From NCBI GenBank assembly GCA_003134855.1, contig PLCS01000010.1:186001-250000 (forward strand): a stretch of 64,000 bases of DNA, in the 5' to 3' direction. The position numbers and the translations under genes were made by a program. Below the pieces are notes generated by a model. It was not told where the DNA came from, did no database searches, and saw only the letters and a list, made by a program, of their open reading frames with translations. Shown piece after piece: positions 35,214 to 45,202 of this stretch. This DNA comes from Acidobacteriaceae bacterium. GTDB taxonomy: Bacteria; Acidobacteriota; Terriglobia; Terriglobales; Acidobacteriaceae. Numbering within the stretch: position 1 is the first letter of the stretch; every line of letters begins with the position of its first letter.

Positions 35214-36724
35214 GAACACTCCTTCCGCGCCGAGGCTGGGATCGCCGCAAAAAATGTGGTTCCCTTGACCTCGTCGCTGGTAACCCAAACATAACCGCCA
35301 TGAATCTGCGCAACCCGCTTGGCCACCGAAAGGCCGATTCCCGTGCCGCTGGCCCGGTTGGCGCGCGTCGAAGAACGATAGTAGCGGTTGAAGATCCTCT
35401 CCCGGTCATTGATGGGAATCACCGGGCCAAAGCTGTGCACCGAGAAGATCACCTCGGCGTTGACCTGCGCAACGCGAATGGTGATGGCGGTGCCGTAGAG
35501 CGAATACTTGCAGGCGTTGTCGATGTACTGCGTCAGCAGCATCACCATCAACTGCCGGTCGCAGCAGACCACCTGGCTGTCGTCCTCGAGTTCGATGGCC
35601 ACCTTCATGCTGGCCAGCCGGTCGCGCAGGCTGGCAACGACCTCTTCAATCAGCGACGCGACGGCGACCGGCGTGGCGTGGATCTTGACCTCGCCGGCAT
35701 CCAGGCGCGCGGTGGTCAGCAGCCGCGTCGTCAGGTTGCCCAGCAGGCCGGTCTGTTCGTCGATCAGCGCCACCAGCTCCGCCTGTCCGGGCGAGAGATG
35801 GCCCATCTCGCCCAGGCCCGTCGAGGCGGCGCGAATGGCGGTCAGGGGCGTCTTGTAGGCGTGGGCGAGCGAATCCAGAACCGTCGAGCGCAACTGCTCG
35901 GTGCGCCGTTCGGTCTCGATGCGGCTCTCGTTGGCGAAGGCCCGGTAACGGTCGAAGGTGATGGCAATCAGCGAGGCAATGGCGTTGTTGGTCAGCGGGC
36001 TGGTCTCGCCGCGCACCACCAGAGAGCCCACCGGCACCGTTCCCAGGCGGACGACACGCCGCCCCAGACCGGAGACCGGATCGTCGTCCGAGCTGCCGAA
36101 GTAGTAGATGTTCTGCGCCAGCTCGCGCGGGTCCACATTCCAATTGCCGGCCTGATAGACCTCGTGCAGGTCGGCGTCGAAGACCGCGACCGCCTCCAGC
36201 GAGAAGATTTCATGCACAAGCTCGGCCAACTGCGGCCCCGGTTCGACGTGCAGATTCAACTCCAGCGTGCGCCGGGTGAACTCATAGAGGTCGCGCATCT
36301 GCCCGCCCCAGGACTCGGCCTCCTGTGCGTGGTCCTTGACGCGCGAAGAGAGGCGGCTGACCACCAGCGCGACGATCACAAAGGCCAGCAAGGCAACCGA
36401 GTTGGCCGGATCGGCGGCCAGATTGGCCTGCGCCTGGCGCGTGATGAAGATGCTGTGCAGGAAGACGGCCGAGAGTGAGACGATGACCGCCTGCCAGAAA
36501 CCGCAGAGCAGGGCGATGGGCACTACAATCAGCAGGTAAAGCAGCGCGGCCACGGGCAGCAGCCATCCGGCCCAATGCGCCAGAGCCGAAACCAGTATCA
36601 CGGCCACCACTCCCAGCGCGCACTCCAAAATGAAGAGCAGCACCCGCAATCCGGAGCCGCGTCCGCGCAGAGCGCCGAATGGGGAAGTGATCGGGATGGA
36701 GAGCAAAGACAACGGAGGCCTCAA
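35210..36724 (-). CDS. KdpD-like sensor histidine kinase lacking the N-terminal KdpD/Usp domains
   Basis: 504 residues. Four closely spaced transmembrane helices (about 25-125) match the KdpD transmembrane domain, followed by a GAF-like region (about 145-260), a HisKA domain with H288, and a HATPase domain with N-box QYIDNACKYS and G-box GTGIGLSVAKR. The H-box reads LAHAYKTPLTAI rather than the usual SHDLRTPLT. Full KdpD has about 350 further N-terminal residues; they are absent, as in truncated KdpD homologues. The start is probably TTG 36724, which is uncertain. Confidence 0.85.
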   Translation of the reverse strand: MRPPLSLLSIPITSPFGALRGRGSGLRVLLFILECALGVVAVILVSALAHWAGWLLPVAALLYLLIVVPIALLCGFWQAVIVSLSAVFLHSIFITRQAQANLAADPANSVALLAFVIVALVVSRLSSRVKDHAQEAESWGGQMRDLYEFTRRTLELNLHVEPGPQLAELVHEIFSLEAVAVFDADLHEVYQAGNWNVDPRELAQNIYYFGSSDDDPVSGLGRRVVRLGTVPVGSLVVRGETSPLTNNAIASLIAITFDRYRAFANESRIETERRTEQLRSTVLDSLAHAYKTPLTAIRAASTGLGEMGHLSPGQAELVALIDEQTGLLGNLTTRLLTTARLDAGEVKIHATPVAVASLIEEVVASLRDRLASMKVAIELEDDSQVVCCDRQLMVMLLTQYIDNACKYSLYGTAITIRVAQVNAEVIFSVHSFGPVIPINDRERIFNRYYRSSTRANRASGTGIGLSVAKRVAQIHGGYVWVTSDEVKGTTFFAAIPASARKECS

Positions 36725-36965
36725 CTTTTCGCCAGACTGGCCGTGAATGCAATGAAACTTGAGAGGATTCTAGCAGGTTCCGCAGCAACTCCCGGCGCTC
36801 AGATGGCGCATCAGAGGGTGAGTTGATCCGGAACTGCCTCAGCTTCCACCCCTGACTTCAGCGGCGGCGAATGCACCAGCGAATCTGGACGGCGCAAAGA
36901 GGTAAACGCCTGATTTTTCCACCGTTCCAGAGAGAAATCTTCACGGATTCCTTATGCGGAGACTC

Positions 36966-36971
36966 TATAAT
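36966..36971 (+). promoter_or_regulatory. -10-like hexamer upstream of glnA
   Basis: TATAAT lies 46 bp before the glnA ATG in an AT-richer stretch of the 293-bp spacer. No good -35 hexamer is seen at 16-18 bp, so this is a weak call. GGAG before the ATG (37010-37013) is the ribosome binding site. Confidence 0.35.
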
Positions 36972-37017
36972 TTAAACGAATGCCCCACACCTTTATCTGC
37001 GTCCAAAAAGGAGACCC

Positions 37018-38448
37018 ATGTCCACTGACTACCGCAATTTTCTAGCTCTCTCCTACGAGCAGCTGGAAGAACTCAACCTGGAAGCCAAGGCCGACCGCTC
37101 CAATCGCGTGGCGGCCCATGAGATTCGCGAGAAGCGGCTGAAGTACCTGACCGACGAGAAGCGGATCAAGGCCGTAACCGTGCTCTTCACCGACCTCGAA
37201 GGCCGCCTCCACCTGCTCGACTACGACAAGAAGTTCATTCTTGGCGCGCACGAGAACCTGACCTTCGACGGCTCCTCCATCCGCGGCTTTACCGCCCAGA
37301 AGGAGAGCGATCTGCGCCTGGGCATCGACTGGAGCGCCTTCTACTGGGTGCCCTCCGACGTCTTCGGCACCGGCAAGGTGCTGGTCTTCGGCAACGTCAT
37401 AGACAAGGACGGCACCCCCTACTCCGGAGACCTGCGCGGCGTGCTCAAGGGCTACGCCGACGAGCAGCACAAGCTCCACGGCTATACCCTCAACTCGGCC
37501 AGCGAGATCGAGGGCTTTGTCTTCGCGGGCAAGGACGCCGAGCGCAACTACCACCTGACCGGCAAGTTCGACTTCATCTCCACCGGCGGCTACTATCATT
37601 CGCTGCCGCTCGATCCGCTGCGCCAGTTCATCGACACCTCCGCCGAGGTGCAGCGCGCCATGGGCTTCCAGAACGAGAAGGATCACCCGGAAGTCGCCCC
37701 CAGCCAATTCGAGATCAACTACAGTTACGCTGAAGCGGTGGGCGCGGCCGACCAGATTCAGCTCTACAAGCTGCTCACCCGCCAGATCGCCAACAACATG
37801 GGCTTCACGGCCTGCTACCTGCCCAAGCCTGTCGTCGGCATCAACGGCAGCGGCATGCACACCAACGTCTCCGTCTCCAAGGGCAAGACCAATCTGTTCT
37901 GGAATGAGAAGGGCGAAGAGCAGTTGGACGCCTTCGGCTGGAACTTCCTGGACCGCATCCTGACCAGCGCGCTGGATCTGTGCCTGATCTTCAACTCCAG
38001 CGTAAACGCCTACCGGCGTCTGGACCCGCACTTCGAGGCTCCCAACCAGATTCGCGCCTCGGCCGTCGATCGCGGCGCCATGATCCGCGTTCCCATCGGC
38101 AACCACCGCTCCATGCGCACGGAAGTTCGCGCCGTGGCCCCGGACGCCAACCCCTACCTCTCGCTCTACGGCATCTTCAAGACCGGCCTCGACGGCGAGA
38201 TCTCCAAGGCGGAGAACCTGCGCGCCGGCGGACGCTATCTGCCCGACAACATCCAGAAGGCGATAGCGGACTTCGAGTCTTCTGCCTGGATCAAAACGAT
38301 TCTGGGCGAAGACGTGCAGGGCCGCTATGCCGAGCTGAAGCTGGCCTCGGCCAACCGCTGCCCGCGCGAGCTGGGCACCGTCGTCAAGGGCTGCGAAGTG
38401 CAGTTCCACCACGAGGTCTACAACCAGTCGCTCTGGAATATGTTCTAG
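37018..38448 (+). CDS. glnA: Glutamine synthetase
   Basis: 476 residues, type I-like length. It condenses glutamate and ammonia to glutamine with ATP. It has the beta-grasp domain with NLTFDGSSIRGF, the metal site ASEIEGFVF, the Glu/His-rich core SQFEINYSYAEAVGAADQIQLYK, the glutamate-binding NGSGMHTNVSV and the ATP-site Arg region NHRSMRTEVRAVAPDANPYL. The tyrosine adenylylation motif of enteric GlnA (NLYDLP) is not seen, so another control is likely. It forms the ammonia-assimilation counterpart of gdhA at 27.8 kb. Transcription ends at the hairpin at 38516. Confidence 0.93.
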   Translation: MSTDYRNFLALSYEQLEELNLEAKADRSNRVAAHEIREKRLKYLTDEKRIKAVTVLFTDLEGRLHLLDYDKKFILGAHENLTFDGSSIRGFTAQKESDLRLGIDWSAFYWVPSDVFGTGKVLVFGNVIDKDGTPYSGDLRGVLKGYADEQHKLHGYTLNSASEIEGFVFAGKDAERNYHLTGKFDFISTGGYYHSLPLDPLRQFIDTSAEVQRAMGFQNEKDHPEVAPSQFEINYSYAEAVGAADQIQLYKLLTRQIANNMGFTACYLPKPVVGINGSGMHTNVSVSKGKTNLFWNEKGEEQLDAFGWNFLDRILTSALDLCLIFNSSVNAYRRLDPHFEAPNQIRASAVDRGAMIRVPIGNHRSMRTEVRAVAPDANPYLSLYGIFKTGLDGEISKAENLRAGGRYLPDNIQKAIADFESSAWIKTILGEDVQGRYAELKLASANRCPRELGTVVKGCEVQFHHEVYNQSLWNMF

Positions 38449-38515
38449 CAGGAACAACTGGGTGCCACAGATCCCGATTTTGGGACCTGGGATACCACGA
38501 CCCACGGCCAGGACA

Positions 38516-38559
38516 ACAAGGGCGGCAGACCGGCAGCGGTTTGCCGCCCTTGTACTTTT
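38516..38559 (+). terminator. Rho-independent terminator of glnA
   Basis: A perfect 12-bp stem ACAAGGGCGGCA/TGCCGCCCTTGT (38516-38527 and 38542-38553) with a 14-nt loop, followed by ACTTTTG. It is 68 bp after the glnA stop. The rest of the 346-bp spacer to the next gene shows nothing else. Confidence 0.8.
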
Positions 38560-38794
38560 GAGCAAAGAGAAGACAAGGCGATTGAAGCCCATAATAACTG
38601 AGTTGTTCCGCACGAGCCTCACCGGTCGTTCCTCTCCAGAATCCTCACATTCGCCACCGTGTGAACGGCGCTGTGCAAGACAAGCCCCGCGATTGCACGG
38701 AGCATTGGGTGGTACGATTCGGTATTAAACTCCGGTTCCTGACTCGGCTGCGGTTCGCGACCTGGCCGGCTGGATTATCCTGAGGAAGGACTTC

Positions 38795-41209
38795 ATGAGC
38801 AACATTCTCCGTTCACTTCTGTTCTTCCTCGTCGCTTCGGCTCCGCTCTTTGCCGCCGACCCTGTGCTCTGGTATCGGCACCCGGCCCAACAGTGGGGCG
38901 ACGCGCTGCCCGTCGGTAACGGCAGACTGGGCGCCATGGTTTTTGGCGGCATCGCAAAAGAGCGCATCCAACTGAACGAAGACACGGTATGGAACGGTAA
39001 AAAACGCGACCGCGTTAATCCTGAGGCGCTCAAGGCATTGCCGGAGGTCCGCCGTCTGCTTTTCGCGGGCAAACCCCGCGAGGCGGAGGCGCTCGAGGAC
39101 AAAGCGCTCCTGGGCATCCCGAACCGCCAGCCGCCCTATCAGCCGGTGGGGGATCTGAACATCGAGTTCTCAGGCCAGGACAATGCCGTCGACTACCGCC
39201 GCGAGTTGAACCTCGCAACAGGCATTGCGCGCGTCACCTATCGCGTCGGCGATGCTACTTACACGCGCGAAGTGTTTTCCTCGGCGCCGGACCAGGCATT
39301 GATCGTGCGCATCGTCTGCGACAAGCCCGGCCAGTTGTCGTTTCACGCAACGCTGACGCGCTCGCAGGACAGCCAGACCACCGTTGCCGCGCCTGACCGT
39401 GTCATCTTGCAGGGTGAAGCGATTGCCCACACCAGCTTCTGGATCGCTCCACGCCTGACTCCAGAAAAGCGGAAGGCCGAACTGGACCAGCTCGAACCGG
39501 CTGGCGTGAAATTCCGTGCGGTCCTGCGCGCTGTCAGCGAAGGCGGGCAGGTGGAGGTCTCCGGCAGCGAAGTGATCGTCTCCAAAGCCAACGCGGTGAC
39601 CCTGTTCATTGTTGTCGCAACGGATTATCGCGGCGGCGATCCAGCCTCCGCTTGCGCCCGCTACCTGGCCCGCGCCGCCAAGCCGTACGCCACTCTCAAA
39701 TCCGCGCAGATCGCTGACCACGAGAAGCTCTTCCGCCGCGTCGAGTTGGAACTGGCGCCGCCGGTCGGCGATCCGTTGATCGAGACGCTGCCTATCGACG
39801 AGCGTTTGGCCCGGATCAAGAAAGGCCAGGAGGATCCCGGCCTGGCCGCGCTCTACTTCCAGTTCGGGCGGTATCTGTTGATGGGCAGCAGCCGTCCCGG
39901 CTCCATGGCGGCCAATCTGCAAGGCATCTGGAACGAAAGCATGGCGCCGCCGTGGGACAGTAAATACACCACCAACATCAACATCCAAATGAACTATTGG
40001 CCGGCCGAGGTCGGCAACCTACCGGAAACCACCGGACCTCTCTTCGACCTGGTCAAAGCAAATCTCGACAGCGGCCGCCGCACAGCCAAAGAGATGTATG
40101 GCGCTGGCGGCTTCGCCTTTCACCACAACCTCGATGCCTGGGCCGATACAGCGCCCGTTGATTACGCTTATTGTGGCGTCTGGCCGATGGGCGGCGCGTG
40201 GCTCGCGCTCCATTACTGGGAACACTACCAATACGGCATGGATCGCGCTTTTTTGAGACGCGAAGCCTACCCCATCCTGAAGGAAGCCTCGCAGTTTCTT
40301 CTCGACTACCTTATCGAGGACGGCAAAGGACACCTGGTCACCAACCCTTCTTATTCGCCGGAGAACAGCTATCGCATGGCAGATGGGACCGTGGGTCGTC
40401 AGACGGTCGGGGCGACGATGGATTACGAGATCATTTACACCCTCTTCCATGCCACCATGGACGCCTCGCGGATCCTGGGAGTAGACGCCGATTACCGCGC
40501 CAGGCTTGATGCCGCACTCAAGCGCATTCCCGATCTGAAGATCGGCAAGCACGGTCAGCTACAGGAGTGGAGCGAAGACTACGACGAAAACGAGCCGGGA
40601 GTCGGCCATGTCTCGCATTTGTTCGCGCTGTATCCCGCCGATGAAATTACTCTGCGAGGCACGCCGGAGTTGGCACAAGCGGCCCGCATCTCACTGGAGC
40701 GAAGAGTGCAGAATGGCGCGGGCAGAAACGGCTGGCCGGCGGCGTGGTACGTGAACCTCTGGGCGAGGCTCGATGACGGCGATCGCGCAGACCAGCACAT
40801 CCAATACATCCTCTCAACTTCGTCCGAGAGTCTGCTGAACGCCAACCGGCGATTCTTCCAGATCGACGCCAACTTCGGCGCGGCTTCCGGGATCGCTGAA
40901 ATGCTCTTGCAAAGCCACTCTGGAGAGATCGAATTTCTGCCGGCGTTGCCGTCGGCCTGGCCGGAGGGTCGCTTTCGCGGACTCCGCGCTCGCGGGAACG
41001 TCGAGGTAGACGCATCCTGGAAAAACGGCCGGGCGATCTCCGGCACGCTGCGGCCGGGCGTCGCAGGCGAGTTCAAACTGCGGCCGCCGCATGGCCAGCG
41101 CATTTCCGGAATTCAATCGGATGGACGAACCGTGCCGGCGATTGAATCCGGCGGCGTCTGGCAGCTTCTCCTTGAACCACGCCGGGAATACGCAATCGCG
41201 TTTGAATAA
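38795..41209 (+). CDS. Secreted GH95 alpha-L-fucosidase
   Basis: 804 residues. A signal peptide (MSNILRSLLFFLVASAPLFA) leads into the GH95 N-terminal beta domain (LPVGNGRLGAMVFGGIAKERIQLNEDTVWNG), then an (alpha/alpha)6 barrel with NIQMNYWPAEVGNL (about 393-406), QEWSEDYDE with the likely general acid E594, and FQIDANFG with D691. These match the catalytic Asn/Glu/Asp set of 1,2-alpha-L-fucosidases. Some GH95 members act on alpha-L-galactose of plant polymers, so the exact specificity is open. GAGGAAGG precedes the ATG. It heads the 9-kb secreted glycan-degradation cluster. Confidence 0.92.
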   Translation: MSNILRSLLFFLVASAPLFAADPVLWYRHPAQQWGDALPVGNGRLGAMVFGGIAKERIQLNEDTVWNGKKRDRVNPEALKALPEVRRLLFAGKPREAEALEDKALLGIPNRQPPYQPVGDLNIEFSGQDNAVDYRRELNLATGIARVTYRVGDATYTREVFSSAPDQALIVRIVCDKPGQLSFHATLTRSQDSQTTVAAPDRVILQGEAIAHTSFWIAPRLTPEKRKAELDQLEPAGVKFRAVLRAVSEGGQVEVSGSEVIVSKANAVTLFIVVATDYRGGDPASACARYLARAAKPYATLKSAQIADHEKLFRRVELELAPPVGDPLIETLPIDERLARIKKGQEDPGLAALYFQFGRYLLMGSSRPGSMAANLQGIWNESMAPPWDSKYTTNINIQMNYWPAEVGNLPETTGPLFDLVKANLDSGRRTAKEMYGAGGFAFHHNLDAWADTAPVDYAYCGVWPMGGAWLALHYWEHYQYGMDRAFLRREAYPILKEASQFLLDYLIEDGKGHLVTNPSYSPENSYRMADGTVGRQTVGATMDYEIIYTLFHATMDASRILGVDADYRARLDAALKRIPDLKIGKHGQLQEWSEDYDENEPGVGHVSHLFALYPADEITLRGTPELAQAARISLERRVQNGAGRNGWPAAWYVNLWARLDDGDRADQHIQYILSTSSESLLNANRRFFQIDANFGAASGIAEMLLQSHSGEIEFLPALPSAWPEGRFRGLRARGNVEVDASWKNGRAISGTLRPGVAGEFKLRPPHGQRISGIQSDGRTVPAIESGGVWQLLLEPRREYAIAFE

Positions 41210-41361
41210 AGTTCTCCCGGCCGTGGGACGCCAGACCCATGAAAGGCGATTAACACTGTGGTCGAGATCTCGTAGATTGATACTTTCGCGAAACAAATCG
41301 TTCTTGTCTTACGTATAACAACCGGGAGTCCCGCGAATCGGAAATCCTGCAAAGGCCTACT

Positions 41362-42168
41362 ATGAAAAAGCTGCGAATGATTTTAATGCTGGGAACGGGC
41401 GTTCTGGCTTTAAGTGCTGTTAGCGCCGTTTCGGTCGCGCAATCCGCTGCGCCCGCTGCACAAGCTCCTGCCGCCGCCGTTGCGCCCTCCCCAGGGCCTG
41501 GAGATGCCTGGCCGCCGGCCGGCGGGCCCAACTTTGCCGCGCCGAAGAAGGATGGTCCGCGCACCATCGCGCCTTATTTCACGCCGGCTACCGCGGCTCC
41601 CAAAGCGCCGGATGCCGACGGCTTCCTGCAGCGCTGGCTGCTGCTTGAGCCGATCGTGAAGCCCAACCGCAGCAACACCGTTTTTACCGGCACCTACGTC
41701 CGGAGCACATTCAATACCGAGTACTTTCCCAACCAGTTCACCGTCCTTCCGCACAACGGCGACAAGGTGACGGTTGCCGGTAAGGAACTTGCCTGGCACG
41801 CTCTGGATACGGCCAACTTCGACGTCAAGCTCTATCGCTTCGCCTATGGCCTGAACAAACCGACCTACGGCGTCATCTTCTGGGCCGTTACCGTCATCGA
41901 CAGCCCGCGTGAAATGAAGAACGTCCGCCTGGCCGCCGGCTCCAACTCGGCGTCGATGTGGTGGCTCAACGGCAAAGAAGCCGCGGGCCTCTTCGACGAC
42001 CGGCGTATGAAGATGGATGACGTCGTCTCTCCGCGCCTCACGCTCAACAAGGGCAAGAACATCCTGCGCGGCGCCGTCATCAACGGCCCCGGCTTGAGCG
42101 ATTTCTGCGTCCGCCTGATCGATGAGAACGGCGATCCGGTCAAGGGCATCACCACAAGCCTTGAATAA
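41362..42168 (+). CDS. Secreted beta-sandwich-like protein paired with GH43, function unknown
   Basis: 268 residues: a signal peptide (MKKLRMILMLGTGVLALSAVSAVSVAQ), a Pro/Ala linker of about 45 residues, then one domain starting FLQRWLLLEPI with strands around NFDVKLYRFAYGL, VIFWAVTVIDSP and SASMWWLNGKEAAGL. The WLNGKE phrase is typical of galactose-binding-like jelly-rolls found beside glycosidases, which suggests carbohydrate binding. It is followed after 54 bp by the GH43 gene, so it probably serves as an accessory protein for arabinan breakdown. No catalytic motif is apparent. Confidence 0.7.
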   Translation: MKKLRMILMLGTGVLALSAVSAVSVAQSAAPAAQAPAAAVAPSPGPGDAWPPAGGPNFAAPKKDGPRTIAPYFTPATAAPKAPDADGFLQRWLLLEPIVKPNRSNTVFTGTYVRSTFNTEYFPNQFTVLPHNGDKVTVAGKELAWHALDTANFDVKLYRFAYGLNKPTYGVIFWAVTVIDSPREMKNVRLAAGSNSASMWWLNGKEAAGLFDDRRMKMDDVVSPRLTLNKGKNILRGAVINGPGLSDFCVRLIDENGDPVKGITTSLE

Positions 42169-42222
42169 CGCCAGCATGAGCCGTCCCATTTTTCTCTCTA
42201 CCGTTTTGATTCTGGAGCTACC

Positions 42223-43773
42223 ATGAAATTCAAATCTCAAGCCGCGACGATTCTCGCCCTGCTCCTGCTTTGCGCCACCGGCAGCGCGCTGGCTCAGCTT
42301 GCCGGCGAACCCTACATCCACGATCCCTCGACGGTCACTTTCTCCGACGGCAAGTACTACACCTTCGGCACCGGCGGCGGCGGATTGATCTCTGACGACG
42401 GCTACACCTGGCACACGGGAGCCGTGCGCACCGGCGGCGGAGTAGCCCCTGACGTGATCAAACTCGGCGACCGTTACTACGTGTCCTATGCCGTGGGAGG
42501 CGGCGGAATGTCCGGAGGGCATGCCAGCAATGTCAAGATCATGTGGACCAAGACCCTCGACCCCAAATCCCCCGACTTTGGCTATCATGACGTCGGCATC
42601 GTCGCCTCCAGCGACGGCGTCGAGGATTGCGACGCCATCGATCCGGCGTTCCTGTACGCGAAGGGGCATCTGTGGCTCAGCTACGGCACCTACTTCGGTA
42701 ATATCCGCATCGTAGAACTCGATCCCAAAACCGGCAATCGTATGCCGGGCAACAAGGCGGTCGATGTGGCCATCGACATGGAAGCCACCGACATGATGTA
42801 TCGCGATGGATGGTACTACCTGCTGGGCACGCACGGCACCTGCTGCGACGGCCCCAACTCCAGCTACAACTTCCGCGTGGGCCGCTCCAGAAGCGTACTG
42901 GGCCCCTACATCGACAACGTGGGCATTCCGCTGCTCAAGGGCGGCGGCAAGCTGGTGGCGGCGGGCCACGGCCGCGTCTTCGGGATCGGCCACTTCGGTC
43001 TGCTCGACCTGGGCGATGGCGTGCAGAAATTCTCCATGCACTACGAGGCCGACATGGACCGCAGCGCCCGCAGCGTGCTCGACATTCGCCCGCTGCTGTG
43101 GAAAGACGGATGGCCCGTGGGCGGCGACAACTTCCAGGCCGGAACCTACGAGATCGAGTCGGAACGCAGCGGCTTTGCGCTGGAGCTGGCGGTGGACTTT
43201 GTGCGCATCAACACGCCAAGGCGCGGCTTCGGTCCCCCTCCCGGTGGCCCTCCTCCGGCCCAGCCGCAAGCTGGGAATCCATCTCAACCGGCAGCCACGC
43301 GTCCAGCTCCACCACCGGCAGGCGGTGGCTTTTGGGGTCCCCCGACCGGCCCCGTGACCCCGATTCCCGATCAGACGCTTGAACAGGATTCGGCGGTCTG
43401 GCCGGCCGGTAACATCGGCGTTGACCTCCTCGACTACATGATCCGTCCCCATCAGAAGTGGACGATCACGCCGGTCCCCGATGCGGGCGGCTATCCCGGC
43501 TCGCCTTACTTCAAGATCCAGATCGCCGGCACAGAACGCACGCTGGCTGCTACCGCCGACGGTGAAGTGATCGCGCAGGCCGCCTTTACCGGCGCGCCCG
43601 AGCAGCTCTGGCGCATCGACCAGTTGACCGATGGAACCTACCGCATCATGCCCAAGACTGTACCCGGTTCCACAGAATCTGTAGCACTGACTGCGGTTGG
43701 CGCCAGCACACCGACGCTGGCCAAATTCGATCCCAAAAGCGACAAGGCGCGCTGGAACTTCAGAAAGCCGTAA
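42223..43773 (+). CDS. Secreted GH43 arabinanase-like enzyme with C-terminal lectin-like domain
   Basis: 516 residues. A signal peptide (to about residue 24) is followed by a five-bladed beta-propeller with the GH43 triad: D34 in YIHDPS (general base), D140 in DAIDPAF (pKa modulator) and E187 in DMEATDMMY (acid). Such proteins are usually endo-1,5-alpha-L-arabinanases. A Pro/Gly-rich linker (about 330-375) leads to a C-terminal beta-trefoil-like module (QKWTITPVPDAGG and QLWRIDQLTDGTYRI), a ricin-type carbohydrate-binding pattern. The transcript ends at the hairpin at 43804. Confidence 0.87.
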   Translation: MKFKSQAATILALLLLCATGSALAQLAGEPYIHDPSTVTFSDGKYYTFGTGGGGLISDDGYTWHTGAVRTGGGVAPDVIKLGDRYYVSYAVGGGGMSGGHASNVKIMWTKTLDPKSPDFGYHDVGIVASSDGVEDCDAIDPAFLYAKGHLWLSYGTYFGNIRIVELDPKTGNRMPGNKAVDVAIDMEATDMMYRDGWYYLLGTHGTCCDGPNSSYNFRVGRSRSVLGPYIDNVGIPLLKGGGKLVAAGHGRVFGIGHFGLLDLGDGVQKFSMHYEADMDRSARSVLDIRPLLWKDGWPVGGDNFQAGTYEIESERSGFALELAVDFVRINTPRRGFGPPPGGPPPAQPQAGNPSQPAATRPAPPPAGGGFWGPPTGPVTPIPDQTLEQDSAVWPAGNIGVDLLDYMIRPHQKWTITPVPDAGGYPGSPYFKIQIAGTERTLAATADGEVIAQAAFTGAPEQLWRIDQLTDGTYRIMPKTVPGSTESVALTAVGASTPTLAKFDPKSDKARWNFRKP

Positions 43774-43803
43774 CACCGGCGGATTGAGAATCGGAAATTC
43801 GAA

Positions 43804-43844
43804 GGGGGAAAACGGGGCCGTTCTCGTTTTCCCCCATTCTTTTT
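43804..43844 (+). terminator. Rho-independent terminator between convergent GH43 and TAXI genes
   Basis: An 11-bp perfect stem GGGGGAAAACG/CGTTTTCCCCC (43804-43814 and 43825-43835) is followed by ATTCTTTTT. It is a strong terminator for the + strand gene; on the minus strand no T-run follows the stem. Confidence 0.88.
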
Positions 43845-43862
43845 ACGGCGCAGGCCCAGGAA

Positions 43863-44915
43863 CTACGGCTTCATGTAGCCCTTTTCTTTGTAGTAACGAG
43901 CCGCGCCTGGATGCAGAGGAACATCGTACCCGTTCCAAACCGTGTGGACGTTATACGAGAAGTTCAGATGCCTCCATTGCAGAAGTTGCTGCTGTTCGTC
44001 CATCGCTTTGGCAACGAGATAGGCAAAGTCCTCCGGCATATCGGCCCGGCCATAGATCGCCGTACCCGTACGCACCACCGTCGGGATCGGCCGCTCGATT
44101 CCGCGATAGAGCCCCGCGGGGATGATCCCACGCTCCGCGTCTCCATCCTTCGCCAGTTTCGCCAGCAGATCATCCGGCAGTTCGATGAAGTTGAGGTCGA
44201 ATTTCTGACTGATCTCCGTCCAGATTCGCCATTCCGGAGCCGTCGTCATGGGCCCGCCTCCGCCGATGACAACATCGAAGTTCTCCCGGTCCTCGGGCGA
44301 ATTGCCGATGTGCCCACCCGCGGCCTCAATCACTTCTTTCGAGAGGCCGTAGCGAGCCAGGATGGCCGTGGGATCGCCGCCGATCCCCGCGACCAGGATA
44401 CGGACCGGCCAGCGTTTCTGCCGTATCTCCGCGAGATCCGTAATGCCGGTCTCCGCTTTGGCCGCCACCAGAAGATAACTGGGATCCTGGATATTGGCAA
44501 TCAAACGCAGATTCGTCCTCGGCTTGTCGTGCGCGTATACGCCCGTTCCCCGGTAGACGTTGCGCAGGAATTGGATGGCGACCGCGCCGAAGTCAACCGC
44601 TCCCAGGCCCGGCGCATTCCGCGGCGCAAGGATCGCGGGCACAGCGGGATCAGGTTTATATGGAGGCGGCATTCTCGCCTCACTGACGATTCGCGGAGCG
44701 TCGGCGGCATTGCAGTTATAGCAAATCTGCACATCGTAGCCGTAGGGCTTCATCGCGGTTTGCACCACTTCGGCCATCGCCCCCCACGGACACAACCGGC
44801 ACGCGCCTCCGAAGACCGGCCTTTTCTCTTGAATACCGGTCTGCCCGCCGGAGATGGACGCGACGGCAAGCAGAACCGCAATCAGGCATGAAATCGTATG
44901 GCGGAAATTCGACAC
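43863..44915 (-). CDS. TAXI-family TRAP transporter solute-binding protein
   Basis: 350 residues. A GTG start at 44915 with GAGGAGG upstream gives a signal peptide (MSNFRHTISCLIAVLLAVASISGGQ). The periplasmic binding-protein fold has TAXI-type phrases: LRLIANIQDPSYLLVAAKAETGITDLAEI, FDVVIGGGGPMTTAPEW, TGTAIYGRADMPEDFAYLVAKAM and PLHPGAARYYKEKGY. TAXI proteins deliver carboxylates such as glutamate or 2-oxoglutarate to a fused TRAP membrane subunit. No TRAP permease gene is in the window, so this is an orphan. Four Cys near the mature N-terminus (CRLCPWG, ICYNCN) are unusual for the family. Confidence 0.85.
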   Translation of the reverse strand: MSNFRHTISCLIAVLLAVASISGGQTGIQEKRPVFGGACRLCPWGAMAEVVQTAMKPYGYDVQICYNCNAADAPRIVSEARMPPPYKPDPAVPAILAPRNAPGLGAVDFGAVAIQFLRNVYRGTGVYAHDKPRTNLRLIANIQDPSYLLVAAKAETGITDLAEIRQKRWPVRILVAGIGGDPTAILARYGLSKEVIEAAGGHIGNSPEDRENFDVVIGGGGPMTTAPEWRIWTEISQKFDLNFIELPDDLLAKLAKDGDAERGIIPAGLYRGIERPIPTVVRTGTAIYGRADMPEDFAYLVAKAMDEQQQLLQWRHLNFSYNVHTVWNGYDVPLHPGAARYYKEKGYMKP

Positions 44916-45202
44916 GATGCGACCTCCTCTGAAGAACCGCGCGCACAAAAAATCCTGATCCTGCTCCGCGTGTGGATGCGGCTCCAGGTCGCCGTCGTTG
45001 CCGGCCTGGTTCACGCCAGAGAAGAGCGGTGAGCGCGCGATCCCTGACAGTGTACACCCAGGCGACTTTATGCCGTGTGCGCTGACGTTGCGTGCGGCTC
45101 GGACCTTGCGCGAGATAACGCAGCGTAAACTGACAATGTCGCTCGTACAAAAGATCGAGCATTCCAATTTCAGATTGTGTCTGCCTCAACAAAAGGTGCT
45201 CA

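Noticed and set aside
41410..43776. 788-codon minus-strand frame over the GH43 region
   Set aside because: Antisense to two genes with signal peptides and a GH43 catalytic triad; composition is that of a shadow frame.
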